DNA of 64,000 nt, from contig NC_087070.1 in the NCBI RefSeq assembly GCF_963678635.1, positions 18,573,318 through 18,637,317 on the forward strand, in the 5' to 3' direction. A model generated the notes under the pieces. The model was not told the DNA's origin. It ran no database searches and saw nothing but the letters and a program-made list of their open reading frames with translations. The DNA is from Symsagittifera roscoffensis. Its lineage: Eukaryota > Xenacoelomorpha > Acoela > Convolutidae. Of this stretch, positions 43,986 to 54,730 are shown piece by piece; position 1 is the stretch's first letter, and each line of letters begins with the position of its first letter. The translations under genes and the position numbers were made by a program.

Positions 43986-44760
43986 CTACCTGCCATTCTT
44001 GCGCTCTTCCGCTTCAGCGGCATCCGTACCAGGATTACAAACAGACCCGGCATTAATCCTACAAAGAGCTAAGGAGTCTACTACCGTTACATCCAACAAA
44101 AGCTGCTTACCAAGAGCCCATGGAACGAGCATCAAACCGTCTGATCGCTTCTGATCGGTCCTGTAGAGGTGTCGCGGTTCTAAAACAGACAAAATGTGAG
44201 TAGAAGATAAACTCTGCTTTAAAAGGGCATTCAGGTTTGAATGCTTCGAGAACCTCCCTGAACTTTTGAGGCAAGAAAGACCATGCCAACCATCCTCGGT
44301 AACGTCTTTTCCGCACTCGCATTTATGCCGTTCGCATTTTTTGAGCCTAACAGAAGTCCTATCGCAATTCTGAGTTGGTGGTTCGACAGTTTTATTCCCA
44401 ACTTGTTGCACGGGATGATTTTCAACCACTGGGAGCCAAATCTATCTTGGAATGCGTTGAATCTGTTTACGTCCGTTGGTTCGAGTCGCAAATTCAAGTC
44501 TCCAATTTCGCTGTCAAAAATTGGCTCTGCACAATTTTTTTAGATTTCATTTTCCGGAGCCATTTCAATTTTTCCAAGCTCAAACCACCGTTCAAGCGCA
44601 TCATTATAGGTTCCATCCACATGCTCCAAACCAAAGATTTCGCTCAAGGCATTTTTTGTTCTTACTGCTGAGGCTAAGAAAGCGGTTAAAGCGAGTAGAC
44701 GAGCGGAAGAAACGCCCAAGCCACTTTGGCTGCCGGTAGATCTGCTTGTAAAAACTGGTT
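43986..44760 (-). pseudogene. R2-like non-LTR element: C-terminal part with restriction-like endonuclease
   Basis: In sense from 44740: SEIFGLEHVDGTYNDALERW (about 44650-44590), then DVNRFNAFQDRFGSQWLKII and NKLGIKLSNHQLRIAIGLL (44460-44340). In another frame comes a zinc-binding motif CECGKDVTEDGWHGLSC (about 44310-44260) and the nuclease-like core KRSDGLMLVPW and LLLDVTVVDSL (about 44140-44080), where Asp-x(n)-Asp fits a PD-(D/E)xK fold. Restriction-like endonucleases of this type cut the target before target-primed reverse transcription. Frameshifts near 44280 and 44500 break it. Confidence 0.75.
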
Positions 44761-45999
44761 ACCATCCCTTTTCACAATAGTGACCTTGCCTAACGAATTT
44801 CTTATTAATCTGTCGTAGCTTTCCAAAAAATCTTTTTGCGAAAAACAAGTGCTCGTACGCAAAAAAAATTATAGAATTTTTGGCATGCTAAAGCAATCTC
44901 TCCGGAGGTAAAAACCATAATGGGCGTCTTGTTTGTCAATGACATCCGAGATTTTTTCAAGATCCTTAATTTTTCGTGGAGCAATTTTTTTCGGCAAAGT
45001 ACGCCGATTGGTGATCCTAAAATGAAAAGTTCTTCTTTTGTTTTTTGTTTATTTTTGTGGCATTTTTTTCATAGATGTGCTAAAATTGAATTTTACTGTG
45101 TACTCGTAGTTGGTCCCAAAAAACAAAGCACGCACTTCTCAGTGTTCAAGCTCAGGCCGTAATTTGGTTCCAATTTCAGAATGTTTTTAAGGTCCGGAGA
45201 ACTACTTTATAGTCGTCGGCTAAATTTCCATCATCTAAATACCAGATGTTTTCGACTCCAACTGTTTGACTAGTGTCTGAAATAATTCCGCAAAAAGGGT
45301 GGGGCTTTATGATCACCTTGATGAGTTCCGTATTCTGACATTATGACAGAGCTTCCGTAAAAATGGTAACTAGGTTTACTATACGCGCAATGGGTGTAAT
45401 TATACAATTCGGGGGCGATTTGAATAAACATTATTCAGCATTGTTTCTCTATTTAGAGAGTTAAAGGCATTCTTGAAATCTAGTTTCAAAAGAACAGTGC
45501 ATTTTGGGTTGTCGTCGCGTTCAATTAGCTTTCGAAACGAGTGTGCAGCTATTTCTGCTCCTCGTTTGGTACCGCATCCTACCTGTACGTGTTCGAAAAC
45601 TTTTTGTCGCTCGGAGAGGGCCTTGCCTCCAGGGCATTTAGACGCGATACGTGTTAGCGTGTTGCCTATGGCAATCGGTCTCAACCCTCCGTCTATCTTT
45701 ATGAGGGCGATAAGCTTTGCGCCAAAAAAGAAAGATCTTGGGGGTTCGCGTATTTTATCATCTCCAATGAGGTTTATCAGCTTAGTAAGCGATTTCACAA
45801 AAATGAGTCATGCACTGCCATTTGACTTACAAACAAGATCTTCAAAAATTTGAGGAACTATTTTATCAGGAGCTGCTGCTGATCCGTTCGGAAAGGACAT
45901 TATATCTTTGTACAGGTCGAAAGCTGTTACAAAAAAACTATCTAATTTTTCTGGAATTGGAGCTGCAAGTTTGGCTAGCTGAGGGTGCTTAGACAACAA
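44760..45999 (-). pseudogene. R2-like non-LTR element: reverse transcriptase
   Basis: Sense order: KDIMSFPNGSAAAPDKIVP (about 45910-45850), LIALIKIDGGLRPIAIGNTL (45710-45650), GCGTKRGAEIAAHSFRKLI, LLKLDFKNAFNSLNRETML (45500-45440), then WYLDDGNLADDYKVVLRTL at 45250-45190, whose YLDD is the catalytic box, and LNTEKCVLCFLGP. These are the standard non-LTR RT blocks. Frames shift at about 45815, 45400 and 45190. The gene would copy the element RNA. The region 44800-45170 holds the decayed rest of the thumb. Confidence 0.8.
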
Positions 46000-46264
46000 T
46001 TTTTGATAGTTATCACTTGAAAAAGAAGCAATTTTGTCATCCGAAGCAGCAAGCTTTATTCCTCCCTTTACATTTCCTTCATCAAGCTTACCACTTATTA
46101 GCTTTATTCACTGCTCGAGGTAGCTCAAGGGCGGGCTTTAAACTTGGGGATGGGATTTTGGAAGTGAAACGTCATTTGCTTGAATTTTTTTCATTTATCA
46201 AAGAGCTCATGCTTGTGGTCTGTTTGCGTCCACTTCTTTTCGGTTGCTCCAAAAAAAACAAGAA

Positions 46265-46640
46265 TGACGTTTAAAAATTTAGCAATTTTGTAACATCTTC
46301 TTCATTGTAGACGATGTCATTGATTTTGTCCGACAGACTTTCCGCCAAGGTATCACGCAAGTTTTTTGGTACTCTCTTGAGTACTCGGACCTTTGAGATG
46401 TCTGTATTAATATAATTGTCTAGCACTAAATAATTATCTACTGTTGTTTTATTAACAGATTTTACATCAACGCATAAAGGACATGAAACCATTGGGTTTT
46501 CTTAGAGCCGGTGGGAGAAATATTTGCAGAACTGATATGATACCAACTAGAAAAACCATCACATCCGATCCAATTTATCAGTCCTGAAGGGTTTAAACAA
46601 TCTTTGCTTGTACACTCTTTGTTGTTTTTCCTCATCTTGA
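46265..46640 (-). pseudogene. PHD-like zinc-finger fragment upstream of the RT
   Basis: Minus strand from 46632: MRKNNKECTSKDCLNPSGLI, then NWIGCDGFSSWYHISS. The pattern WIGCD-x-W/YH is that of a PHD finger in which two cysteines have been replaced (Phe and Ser). The last pair, VSCPLC, follows in another frame at 46492, with a leucine/lysine-rich tail (KVRVLKRVPKNLRDTL). It lies directly upstream of the RT on the same strand, so it is probably the N-terminal domain of the same element. A zinc or PHD finger at the N-terminus is known in several non-LTR elements. Confidence 0.55.
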
Positions 46641-46649
46641 CGCAGTATA

Positions 46650-47330
46650 AAGGTAAAAAAAGGATTTTGACTGGACTTTAGGGGACTGAATTAACCCATG
46701 ATAAGCGTTTAGTGGGAATTTTAATAATCAACAAATAAAAAATAAAAGACAATTAAATTAATAAAATTTTAAAATCGAATTACAAAAATCAAAACAAGGA
46801 ATAATCCCACCCGAGCTCAGTAGGTCAAGCGGTGCACCACCAGACTCTTCAAGCCAGTTCCAGTTTCGCACCTCCTTACAGAAAGCCACTTGACAGACCT
46901 GTCTATAAAATTCCCTAGAGGGCGCTCCACAAACAAGCACAAACATCAAACATAACAAATCTATTTAATAAGTTTATCACAACAATTAGGCTAAACCTCG
47001 AGCAGTGTGCGATTCGACCAGAATGCTGCCAAAAAGTTGTTCGGTTACACGAATTTCATTGAAAGTAGTTCAACTGTACGAAAGAGCAGTTTCGATGATT
47101 AACGGTCTTATTTGACGAAATGAACGCATTGGGAAGGGTCACTTTGAGTTGGCATGCTTATTTTTTAAAAATCATTCCAAAAGAAAGACACGTAACTTTT
47201 TTGTTAACTGAACACCTTAATTCGGATATTGAACAAAACCAGAGGGATATAATATTATTAGTTCCTTTACTCACACTACTGATAAGAAACTGCTATTAGC
47301 CTTATTGTTGTGATTAACTTATTAAATAGC
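46650..47330. other. Intergenic, nothing identified
   Basis: AT-rich at both ends. A patch at 46800-46930 (cacccgagctcagtaggtcaa) is less AT-rich and could be the 5' end of the non-LTR element or a SINE-like piece, but I cannot support that. Confidence 0.3.
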
Positions 47331-47429
47331 TTGTGTGTTTCCATATCATATGCGCGCTGGGCTTTCTTCTTATGATTATCTTACCAAATCTCGCTTTGTT
47401 TTTTTTTAGATTAAACTCTTTGATTCATT

Positions 47430-47754
47430 GCCCAATCATCGCCCCATCTTTCTACGTAAAAGTTTCTCCGTTGCCTTCGGTGTCTGTGTTTCAGGTGGAT
47501 GCCCCGATTCCAGGCAAGGAGCATACCTGACTTTTAACAGAAGTGGCACATCAAGGATGAAATATGAAAAACCAGCTCTAGTAAAATCCACAATTCTTTC
47601 TTACCGCGGCGCCACACTTCAAGATCTTTATCAAACAGTTATACAATACAGACCAAAGCGCCTTATTACATGTACCATTATCGCCGGTCAGGTTCCTGGT
47701 TTTCATATTGGTATTGATCAATACCAGGTCCATAACAGGTTCTCGGTGTTCTGA
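47430..47754 (+). pseudogene. Retroelement ORF-like fragment, possibly esterase (SGNH) related
   Basis: Plus frame 47428-47754 contains CPDSRQGAYLTFNRSGTS, KYEKPALVKSTILSYRGATL and DLYQTVIQYRPKRLITCTII. The order of a Gly-Ala-Thr box and then RPKRLI before a hydrophobic strand resembles the SGNH-hydrolase domain in the first ORF of some non-LTR elements, but the catalytic Gly-Asp-Ser box is not visible. It lies on the opposite strand to the RT at 44-46 kb, with a PHD-like finger 600 bp downstream. The assignment is an inference. Confidence 0.4.
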
Positions 47755-48339
47755 ATCGTCTCAGATATTTCTAAAATCACAAAAGTTATTGGAAGATTAT
47801 TTTTTTCAATGGGATTCAATTGAGATAAACGAAAGATGTATGTAGAAAAATTTCTAATTTTTTCACAAGTTTTCAAAGATTTTGCAAAAGTTTTAAGGTA
47901 TTGTAACAAACTTTTGGGGTATTAACTGGGTTTGATATTGGTATTCGTATTGGTATTGAATTCTCTGTCGTCGGGTTTAATGATAATAGGCTGCAACCAC
48001 GGGAAGTTGAGCTACAAAGGGAAACACTAATCAATCCAAGTACAAAACAAATTCCAGCCCAAAACCCTAATCATACCAAAAACAATCCGAAGCTCCAATA
48101 ACATTGACGTTAATCGCAAACACTACATTCAGATACATGCGCTGTTCAACCTAATTAAGAAAATATGTTCATTCCACACACATTAATTGTTTCGCCCAAT
48201 CTTAACTTAAATCTAAGCCATCAAATTATCTGCCGAGACGGCATCCACTTCTAGTTCCTTGGTAAAATTTACAAGTTTTGTTGCTTATATTCTTTCTAAA
48301 TTCTCTTGATAATTTGACGATACCATTCCTTCTCATATA

Positions 48340-48546
48340 ATGTCCGATCAAACACATTGTATCATGTGTAACAAGCACCGTGGCCGTGTAATTTGGTGCA
48401 CAACATGCGCAGCCTACATTCATGTAAAAAGCAGCGGCCCTATCCGAGGCAGCGACCACGACGACGATTTCATCTGCATTCGCTGCACCTCTCTAGCTAC
48501 AGACAACGCTACAACTGACCTTCAAGTCCCTCCAACTCGACCTTAA
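48340..48546 (+). pseudogene. PHD-like zinc-finger fragment, plus strand
   Basis: Frame MSDQTHCIMCNKHRGRVIWC, then TTCAAYIHVKSSGPIRGS and DDFICIRC. Cysteines at C-x2-C, C-x2-C, a histidine and the last C-x2-C fit a PHD finger with the fifth cysteine changed to serine. Related in kind, not closely, to 46265-46640. Probably the start of a second element on the plus strand. Confidence 0.5.
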
Positions 48547-48549
48547 CAA

Positions 48550-50340
48550 GCTCCTTCGGCCAACGATCAAAATGTTGCCATTGCAAACAGCAATTAAACT
48601 GTAACAGCCAAACACGACCCCTGGTCAAATTCCACACCTGAATTAAACGATAAAATAAGAACAACCGTGTAACATTCGCCCTGTAGTACATATCGACGGA
48701 AAATAAAGCCCGGTTATAAAACGACTGGCTGGCGTCTAAACACAGCTCTACATGCTTTTAACCGTCCCTGCCAAAGCCTTAACCGTTCTATATGTGATCC
48801 GTTAACATCGGGTCGACAAAATCTTTACTGTTTTGGGCAATCAGTCAGAACAGGCAGATTAACTTAGTTACATGCAAAATAGTGAGCTCAAGGCTGGGTG
48901 TCAGTATCCCCAGACCACACGGTCACTCCTGAAAACAGGGCTACTACTTATTTATTATATTACTATTGTTTTTACTCAGTAGATATAAACCATCATATCC
49001 AACGGAGATGGATCATCCCTCTCCCTCAACTCCTAGCTCTTCATTTTCTGAAAAGGAGTTTTGATGTTTTTTAATACAATTCAGGGCATGTCCGGAAGCT
49101 AAAATTTCTTAGAAACAAGGTTTCAGTTTCTTCCCGAGACTTCTCGGGATTTGTTCGGTAACAATTGTACAGTTACAATTGTCACAATTTGGAATAGTCT
49201 TCCGTTAACATCGCCAACTATAATTCTGTCGTTTGCTAAGTTTTCTCTTGCGTCTTTTCTGTGTCTGCAAAAATAGTTCTTCTGTTAATTTTTCCGCCCC
49301 TTCAGTTTTCGCGGAAAACAAAAATGGTCACGTGTCTTTACTATCGAGTTTTTGAAGTTTTACATGTCAGCTGAAATCGACCTTTCCCAATTAGATTAGC
49401 TTATCCAATATGATCGTTAATCTTCTAAAACAGCCAACCCTCCCACTGAACTGCTCCAATAAAAGCTCGATTTTGCCATGCATTTTAGCGCCATTCTGGT
49501 TGAACGTCACATACTCACCGGACAGCCGGTCAATGTCCTCATTGAGTCTCATGGTATTCAATAAAATGGTACAGTGCTATCAAACAGAATTTACAAAATG
49601 CATGAAATCACTTTCATCTACACCACATCGATCCACTGCAGGATACAAATGGCACCATATTACACTGTTATAACCTTCTAACTTTTTTCATCAATCTGCA
49701 CTTTTGAGGATATGATTCCAGATAAAACATTTTTTCTGACTTTAAGTGCCATTATCTCGATTTAAAACTGCTTCTCTTAGATATTAAAGGTGTTGGGACG
49801 CAGGACAGTCCTGCCAATCAACAAACTAAAATTATCCTACTATGCTTCTTCTATTCGGAAATTTAGTTGTTATTGGTACTGAATATTAAAATTAAGAATC
49901 TTGGTGGTTAGAAGTAACAATGAATAAGTCTCCTTCTCTAAGAGATTACTCAAGCCCTTCATATCACCACAAAGTGATCAGTCATCCTAGTTGATGAAAA
50001 ACAATCATGCAGGCTAGAATATTCAATACAATCCTCACTCATGCCTCTCTAAATAAATAAGAAGTGTCTCGAAAGACACTAACTAAAATCACAAAGCAAG
50101 TTTATGAATGCAGCATATTCTTAAACTCAAAAATCAACTTAGAGTTCTTCTTCCATTCAGTTTCAATTGCAAGCTTAGTTGCTTGAATTCTCCTTTGAGT
50201 TTTTCTCGCACAAAAACAATTCTGAGTTTTAGCATCTTCTTCTTTGCTACTTCTTCGCTCATTTCTTTCATTCGGTTTTCGTCGTTTAGAAGTTCCTAAA
50301 CTTCTAAATTACTCTTATCTTTTTCCTTTTTGCATCTTGT
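48550..50340. other. Stretch without recognised genes
   Basis: Only short, poorly supported frames, with patches of less AT-rich sequence around 48560-48900. I see no motif, repeat or RNA gene. Confidence 0.4.
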
Positions 50341-50354
50341 TTTTCAGCAGTTTG

Positions 50355-50970
50355 TCATTGCTTCATCTCCTCCCACTGCAACAATTGCTCCGCACTCTCA
50401 GTTTCAGTGTCTTGCAACACGTCGGTGGCCATTCTGACACTGTTGGAGGCAGTCCTCCAACACCCCAGCTCCTCTATTCTTTGTTCACAACAAGGTAGAG
50501 GGACAACACTAGTCTCTCTGTTCCTGCAGAAGCTGTTATGGAGACACAACGTCACGTTTCTCTCCGGGTCTTCCTTCAACACTTCTTTTCTTTCTCTCCC
50601 CTCATAATCACTTTTTCTCGACGTCCTATTTACTGCGGTAGTCACTGCATTCCAATGCGTTACAAAATTTTTCTTGAAAACTTCTGATCCAATGCCCATC
50701 TGATACGAACTGTACGCCCTCTTTGCTGCGACGTATGCTTCTTGGCATACTCGCACAACAATGCAGTCATTTTGGCTCTAAACCACGCTATCAGTCGTCT
50801 CCTGGCCCATATCTTCTTCACTTCCTTCGGAGTGTTCAAGATTTTGAACCTTATCTCAAAAAAATTTGCACCTTGTAGACAATCCAGTTCCTCCAATTAT
50901 TCTTTGGTCGGTGTCTCTTTTCGACTGTTCTTCTTTACATGAGCTTCCAGCCATCGAATCGCCGTCATAA
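50355..50970 (-). pseudogene. Diverged paralogue of the palindrome-end protein
   Basis: In sense: MTAIRWLEAHVKKNS (about 50960), a stop, LEELDCLQGANFFEIRF and LNTPKEVKKIWARRRLIAWF (50870-50790), then in another frame NAVTTAVNRTSRKSDYEG and RNVTLCLHNSFCRNRE. These align in order with LALRWIEDNVSKN, RRLELFETACK, MQVKRVWSRIQFFSWLRA and NASLSLHHSFCLNRG of 51845-52468. The encoded protein is conserved between the two loci, although the DNA has clearly diverged. Unknown family; contains a stop and at least one frameshift. Confidence 0.6.
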
Positions 50971-50999
50971 CTCCAACTATCAATTGTCTGCCTTCTCAA

Positions 51000-51311
51000 T
51001 CAAGATTCACTCTCGCTCAACGATGGCACTTTTGTCTGAACTCCCGATGTTCTCTGTCTGGAACAAGACAGCTCTAATGCTCGATTTGGCGGTTTATGTG
51101 ATTCTAGTGTAATTTTCGTTAACTTTCGCGCAATTCTGATTCGAATCTTCTGACCAACATTATTTCTGATTTTCAATTGTTGCGAAAAACTTGAGCATGA
51201 CAGGGTCGATTCGAATTTTTGAAAAAGAACTTTTGTCCCCAAAATCAAGGTCAAAATTCCATATATTACAGACTGGCCCATACTCCCCGAAGTCAAGATC
51301 GCTGTCCTCAT
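51000..51311 (-). repeat. Sequence shared with 43498-43833 (copy 2)
   Basis: See the entry at 43498. Here it lies immediately 5' (in sense) of the paralogue at 50355-50970, with a stop in between, so it may be the leader or terminal sequence of that unit. Confidence 0.5.
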
Positions 51312-51314
51312 CGC

Positions 51315-51655
51315 GCGTTATCTCCATGTCAGTGAGTGTCCAGAATACCGAGTGTGTCTCAAGATACAGTGCCAGTGGTCATTTATAGAAGTTTGCAGCA
51401 GATTCAACCTAATCTATATGCCCAGAATTCACAGCTTTGTAAAATTGTCAATCTATAGCTAAACAGGAAACAAAATCTTTATCCAATTGCACCCTGGATT
51501 TCAACTTTAGAAGCTATTTTTCTAAAAAAAAAAATTGTGCAACCCAGTCAGAAAACTATCAAGCAAAAATTTGATATTTAAATAGATATAGTGCATTAGA
51601 TAACAAAAGTTTGTATGTTAAAGTTTCTTTTCGTGCCCCTAGATTTCATCAGAGC
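51315..51655. other. Stretch without a recognised gene
   Basis: AT-rich, no coding frame or repeat that I can support. It lies between the shared sequence at 51000-51311 and the C-terminal ORF of the left arm. Confidence 0.3.
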
Positions 51656-51661
51656 TCACAC

Positions 51662-51844
51662 TCAAGTCTCATTTTTTTCCTCAAGACTCAAGAAACCATC
51701 CAAAAAAGTCGGCTTAACTCTCCCCCTTTTTGAAGTACTGGGCCCAGACGTGCTCGACACCGTGATCTGCCTCTTCCATTCTTCTTCATCATCAGAAATA
51801 TTCACAATTTTCTTCCATGCTGTCAGTTGTTCATAGGCCCGCAT
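51662..51844 (-). CDS. Short acidic-then-basic ORF downstream of the palindrome-end protein
   Basis: A 60-codon frame MRAYEQLTAWKKIVNISDDE, then EEWKRQITVSSTSG and KRGRVKPTFLDGFLSLEE. Starts one codon after the stop of the preceding frame (51845). Unknown. It may be a C-terminal continuation of the upstream protein past a nonsense codon, or a separate small gene. Confidence 0.3.
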   Translation of the reverse strand: MRAYEQLTAWKKIVNISDDEEEWKRQITVSSTSGPSTSKRGRVKPTFLDGFLSLEEKNET

Positions 51845-52468
51845 CTATTCCTCCTGCTCTTGTAATCTTCTTGGATGGTTTGGTAGCTTATTTACCTTGG
51901 GCCCCCTGTTCAAGCAAAAGGAGTGATGTAAGCTCAAACTCGCATTTTTTGTTAGTTCTTCGTCCAGTATCGACACCCTTACTTTAATATTATCTCTAGA
52001 TACCTTACCAACCCGACTCCATCTCGTAGCTATTTCGTTGCGATGGGTGAGCAGTGGTCTCTTTAAAGCTTCCAATCATATTTCGGCCAGGAATTGGCGA
52101 TACTCCTTCTGATGCTTCTTCATGTTGTTTTTCGTCAAAACATACAGCCAAGAGGTCAATGTCGCTCTTAGCCATGAGAAAAATTGTATGCGACTCCATA
52201 CACGTTTCACTTGCATCGGTACGGCGAGTACCTTGCAGGCAGTCTCAAACAACTCAAGTCTCCTGCTGTAATCAATAAAGTGTATCGCCTCAACGGTTTG
52301 TGCTTCCGACTCCCGATTTTTTGATACGTTGTCTTCAATCCATCGTAATGCCAGCATTGAGCTCACCACGAAGAAAAAGACCTTTTGTTGATGATTTGGC
52401 AATCCTATCGCCCGAATCTCTTCAATGTCATATATCAAGCAGAGGTTCGACTGCTCTGGATACAACAC
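51845..52468 (-). pseudogene. Palindrome-end protein, single-copy C-terminal region
   Basis: Frame 52468-52076 (130 codons) reads LYPEQSNLCLIYDIEEIRAI, VFFFVVSSMLALRWIEDNVS, RRLELFETACKVLAVPMQ, VKRVWSRIQFFSWLRATL and KKHQKEYRQFLAEI. A TGA at about 52077 then interrupts, with the same frame resuming as LEALKRPLLTHRNEIATRW and ASLSLHHSFCLNRG to 51845. In the tandem repeats to the right the protein is cut off after FFSW. Mostly helical, basic, without signal peptide. No family recognised; the order hints at a structural or nucleic-acid-binding viral-type protein but this is only an impression. Confidence 0.45.
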
Positions 52469-54505
52469 CGTCTCTAATAGACAGCGTCTTGGCTAGTCTC
52501 GATCTGTTAAATTAAGGGTCCGGAGATTGCGTTCGCCAGAAGCTTTGAGCAAAGGTTCGAATTCCATCATCTTCGCGTGTGTCAAATCAATCTCATCCAC
52601 AGCTTGGGCATTATTGAGTGTTTTGCTGCTCGTACTCTGTTTTTCAAAGTCACTAGAGTTCTGTTTCTCCCAACTCAAGAGTTCTTCTCCCCAGGTATTG
52701 CTCAAGGCTTCCAATTTGGGTCCTGGTACCGCTCCCATCATTCTGCGAAGCACTGAACCATGAGAAAAATTGTATGCGACTCCATATACGTTTTATTTCA
52801 TGGGTGCGGCAAATATCTTGCAGGCAGTCTCAAACAGCTCAAGTCTCTTGCTATTATCAATAAAGTGTATCGCCTCTACGGTTTGTGCTTCCTACTCCCG
52901 ATATTTTGTTACGTTGTCTTCAATCCATCGTAATGCCAGCATTGAGCTCACCACGAAGAAAAAGACCTTTTGTTGATGATTTGGCAATCCTATCACCCGA
53001 ATCTCTTCAATGTCCCATATCAAGCAGAGGTTCGACTACTCTGGATACAACAACGTCTGTAATAGACAGCGTCATGGCTAGTCTCGATCTGTTAAATTAA
53101 GGCTCGGGAGATTGCGTTCGCCAGAAGCTTTGAGCAAAGGTTCGAATTCCATCATCTTCGCGTGTGTCAAATCAATCTCATCCACAGCTTGGGCATTATT
53201 GAGTGTTTTGCTGCTCGTACTCTGTTTTTCAAAGTCACTAGAGTTCTGTTTCTCCCAACTCAAGAGTTCTTCTCCCCAGGTATTGCTCAATGCTTCCACC
53301 TTGGGTCCTGGTACCGCTCCCATCATTCTGCGAAGCACTGAACCATGAGAAAAATTGTATGCGACTCCATATACGTTTTACTTCATGGGTGCGGCAAATA
53401 TCTTGCAGGCAGTCTCAAACAACTCAAGTCTCCTGCTATTATCAATGAAGTGTAACGCCTCTACGGTTTGTGCTTCCTACTCCCGATATTTTGTTACGTT
53501 GTCTTCAATCCATCGTAATACCAGCATTGAGCTAATCACGAAGATAAAGACCTTTTGTTGATGATTTGGCAATCCTATCGCCCGAATCTCTTCAATGTCC
53601 CATATCAAGCAGAGGTTCGACTACTCTGGATACAACAATGTCTGTAATAGACAGCGTCATGGCTAGTCTCGATCTGTTAATTTAAGGCTCCGGAGATTGC
53701 GTTCTACAGAAGCTTCGAGGAAAGGTTAAAATTCCATCATCTTCGCGTGTATCAAATCAATCTCATCCACAGCTTGGGCATTATTGAGTGTTTTGCTGCT
53801 CGTACTCTGTTTTTCAAAGTCACTAGAGTTCTGTTTCTTCCAACTCAAGAGTTCTTCTCCCCAGGTATTGCTCAATGCTTCCACACTGGGTACTGGTACC
53901 GCTCCCAACATTCTGCGAAGCACTGAACCATGACAAAAATTGTACGCGACTCCATACACGTTTTACTTCATCAGTACGGCGAATATCTTGCAGGCAGTCT
54001 CAAAGAACTCAAGTCTTCTGCTGTAATCAATAGCGTGTATCGCCTCTACGGTTTGTGCTTCCGACTCCCGATAATTTGTTACGTTGTCTTCAATCCATCG
54101 TAATGCCAGCATTGAGCTCACCACGAAGAAAAAGACCTTTTGTTGATGATTAGGCAATCCTATCGCCCGAATCTCTTCAATGTCATATATCAAGCAGAGG
54201 TTCGACTGCTCTGGATACAACACCGTCTGTAATAGACAGCGTCTTGGCTAGTCTCGATCTGTTAAATTAAGGCTCTGGAGATTGCGTTCGCCAGAAGCTT
54301 TGAGCAAAGGTTCGAATTCGATCATCTTCGCGTGTGTCAAATCAATTTCATCCACAGCTTGGGCGTTATTGAGTGTTTTGCTGCTCGTAATCTGTTTTTC
54401 AAATTCACTAGAGTTCTGTTTCTCCCAACTCAAGAGTTCTTCTCCCCAGGTATTGCTCAATGCTTCCACACTGGGTACTGGTACCGCTCCCAACTTTCTG
54501 CGAAG
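52161..54505 (-). repeat. Tandem 585-bp repeats, left palindrome arm (four units)
   Basis: The junction string cgaagcactgaaccatga sits at 52746, 53331 and 53916, and the matching site (cgaagcagctg) is at 54501: exact 585-bp steps. 585 is a multiple of three. Each unit encodes, on the minus strand, LRRMMGAVPGPKVEALSNTW and SSKTLNNAQAVDEIDLTHAK, a stop, then IEEIRAIGLPNHQQKVFFFV and SSMLALRWIEDNV, and truncates in the middle of FFSW. The leftmost unit runs on into the single-copy C-terminus. Units differ by a few per cent. Confidence 0.9.
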
Positions 54506-54523
54506 CAGCTGTTGTTAGTGTTG

Positions 54524-54730
54524 CTACATTCTTGCAGGTCGTTCGCACTTGGGCACCGAGAAAGCCTTGTCGATCATTACCCTCAGGGTAGACGCTTTGA
54601 TCATCGACATGTGCAACGGGTAATGGCTCCCCCACAAGTTTACTATGACCGATCCAACCAAATAAATCGCATTCATTGGCAGACTGTAGGCTTCACTCAC
54701 TGGGAATCTCCAGTTGCCAGACCGAGGCAA
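54524..54730 (-). pseudogene. Left arm: frame with FSVPKCERPARM end
   Basis: 68-codon frame, SGNWRFPVSEAYSLPMNAIY then LVGSVIVNLWGSHYPLHMSM and AFSVPKCERPARM. The same sequence occurs inverted at 55320-55525 inside this arm and, in the right arm, at 61762-61968. In the right arm it continues toward the 585-bp array, so it is probably the upstream neighbour of that protein. Function unknown. Confidence 0.45.

Noticed and set aside
46790-46960. SINE or tRNA-derived element
   Set aside because: The patch is less AT-rich and has a cgagctcagtaggtcaag string, but no A/B box pair, tail or second copy is seen in the window.
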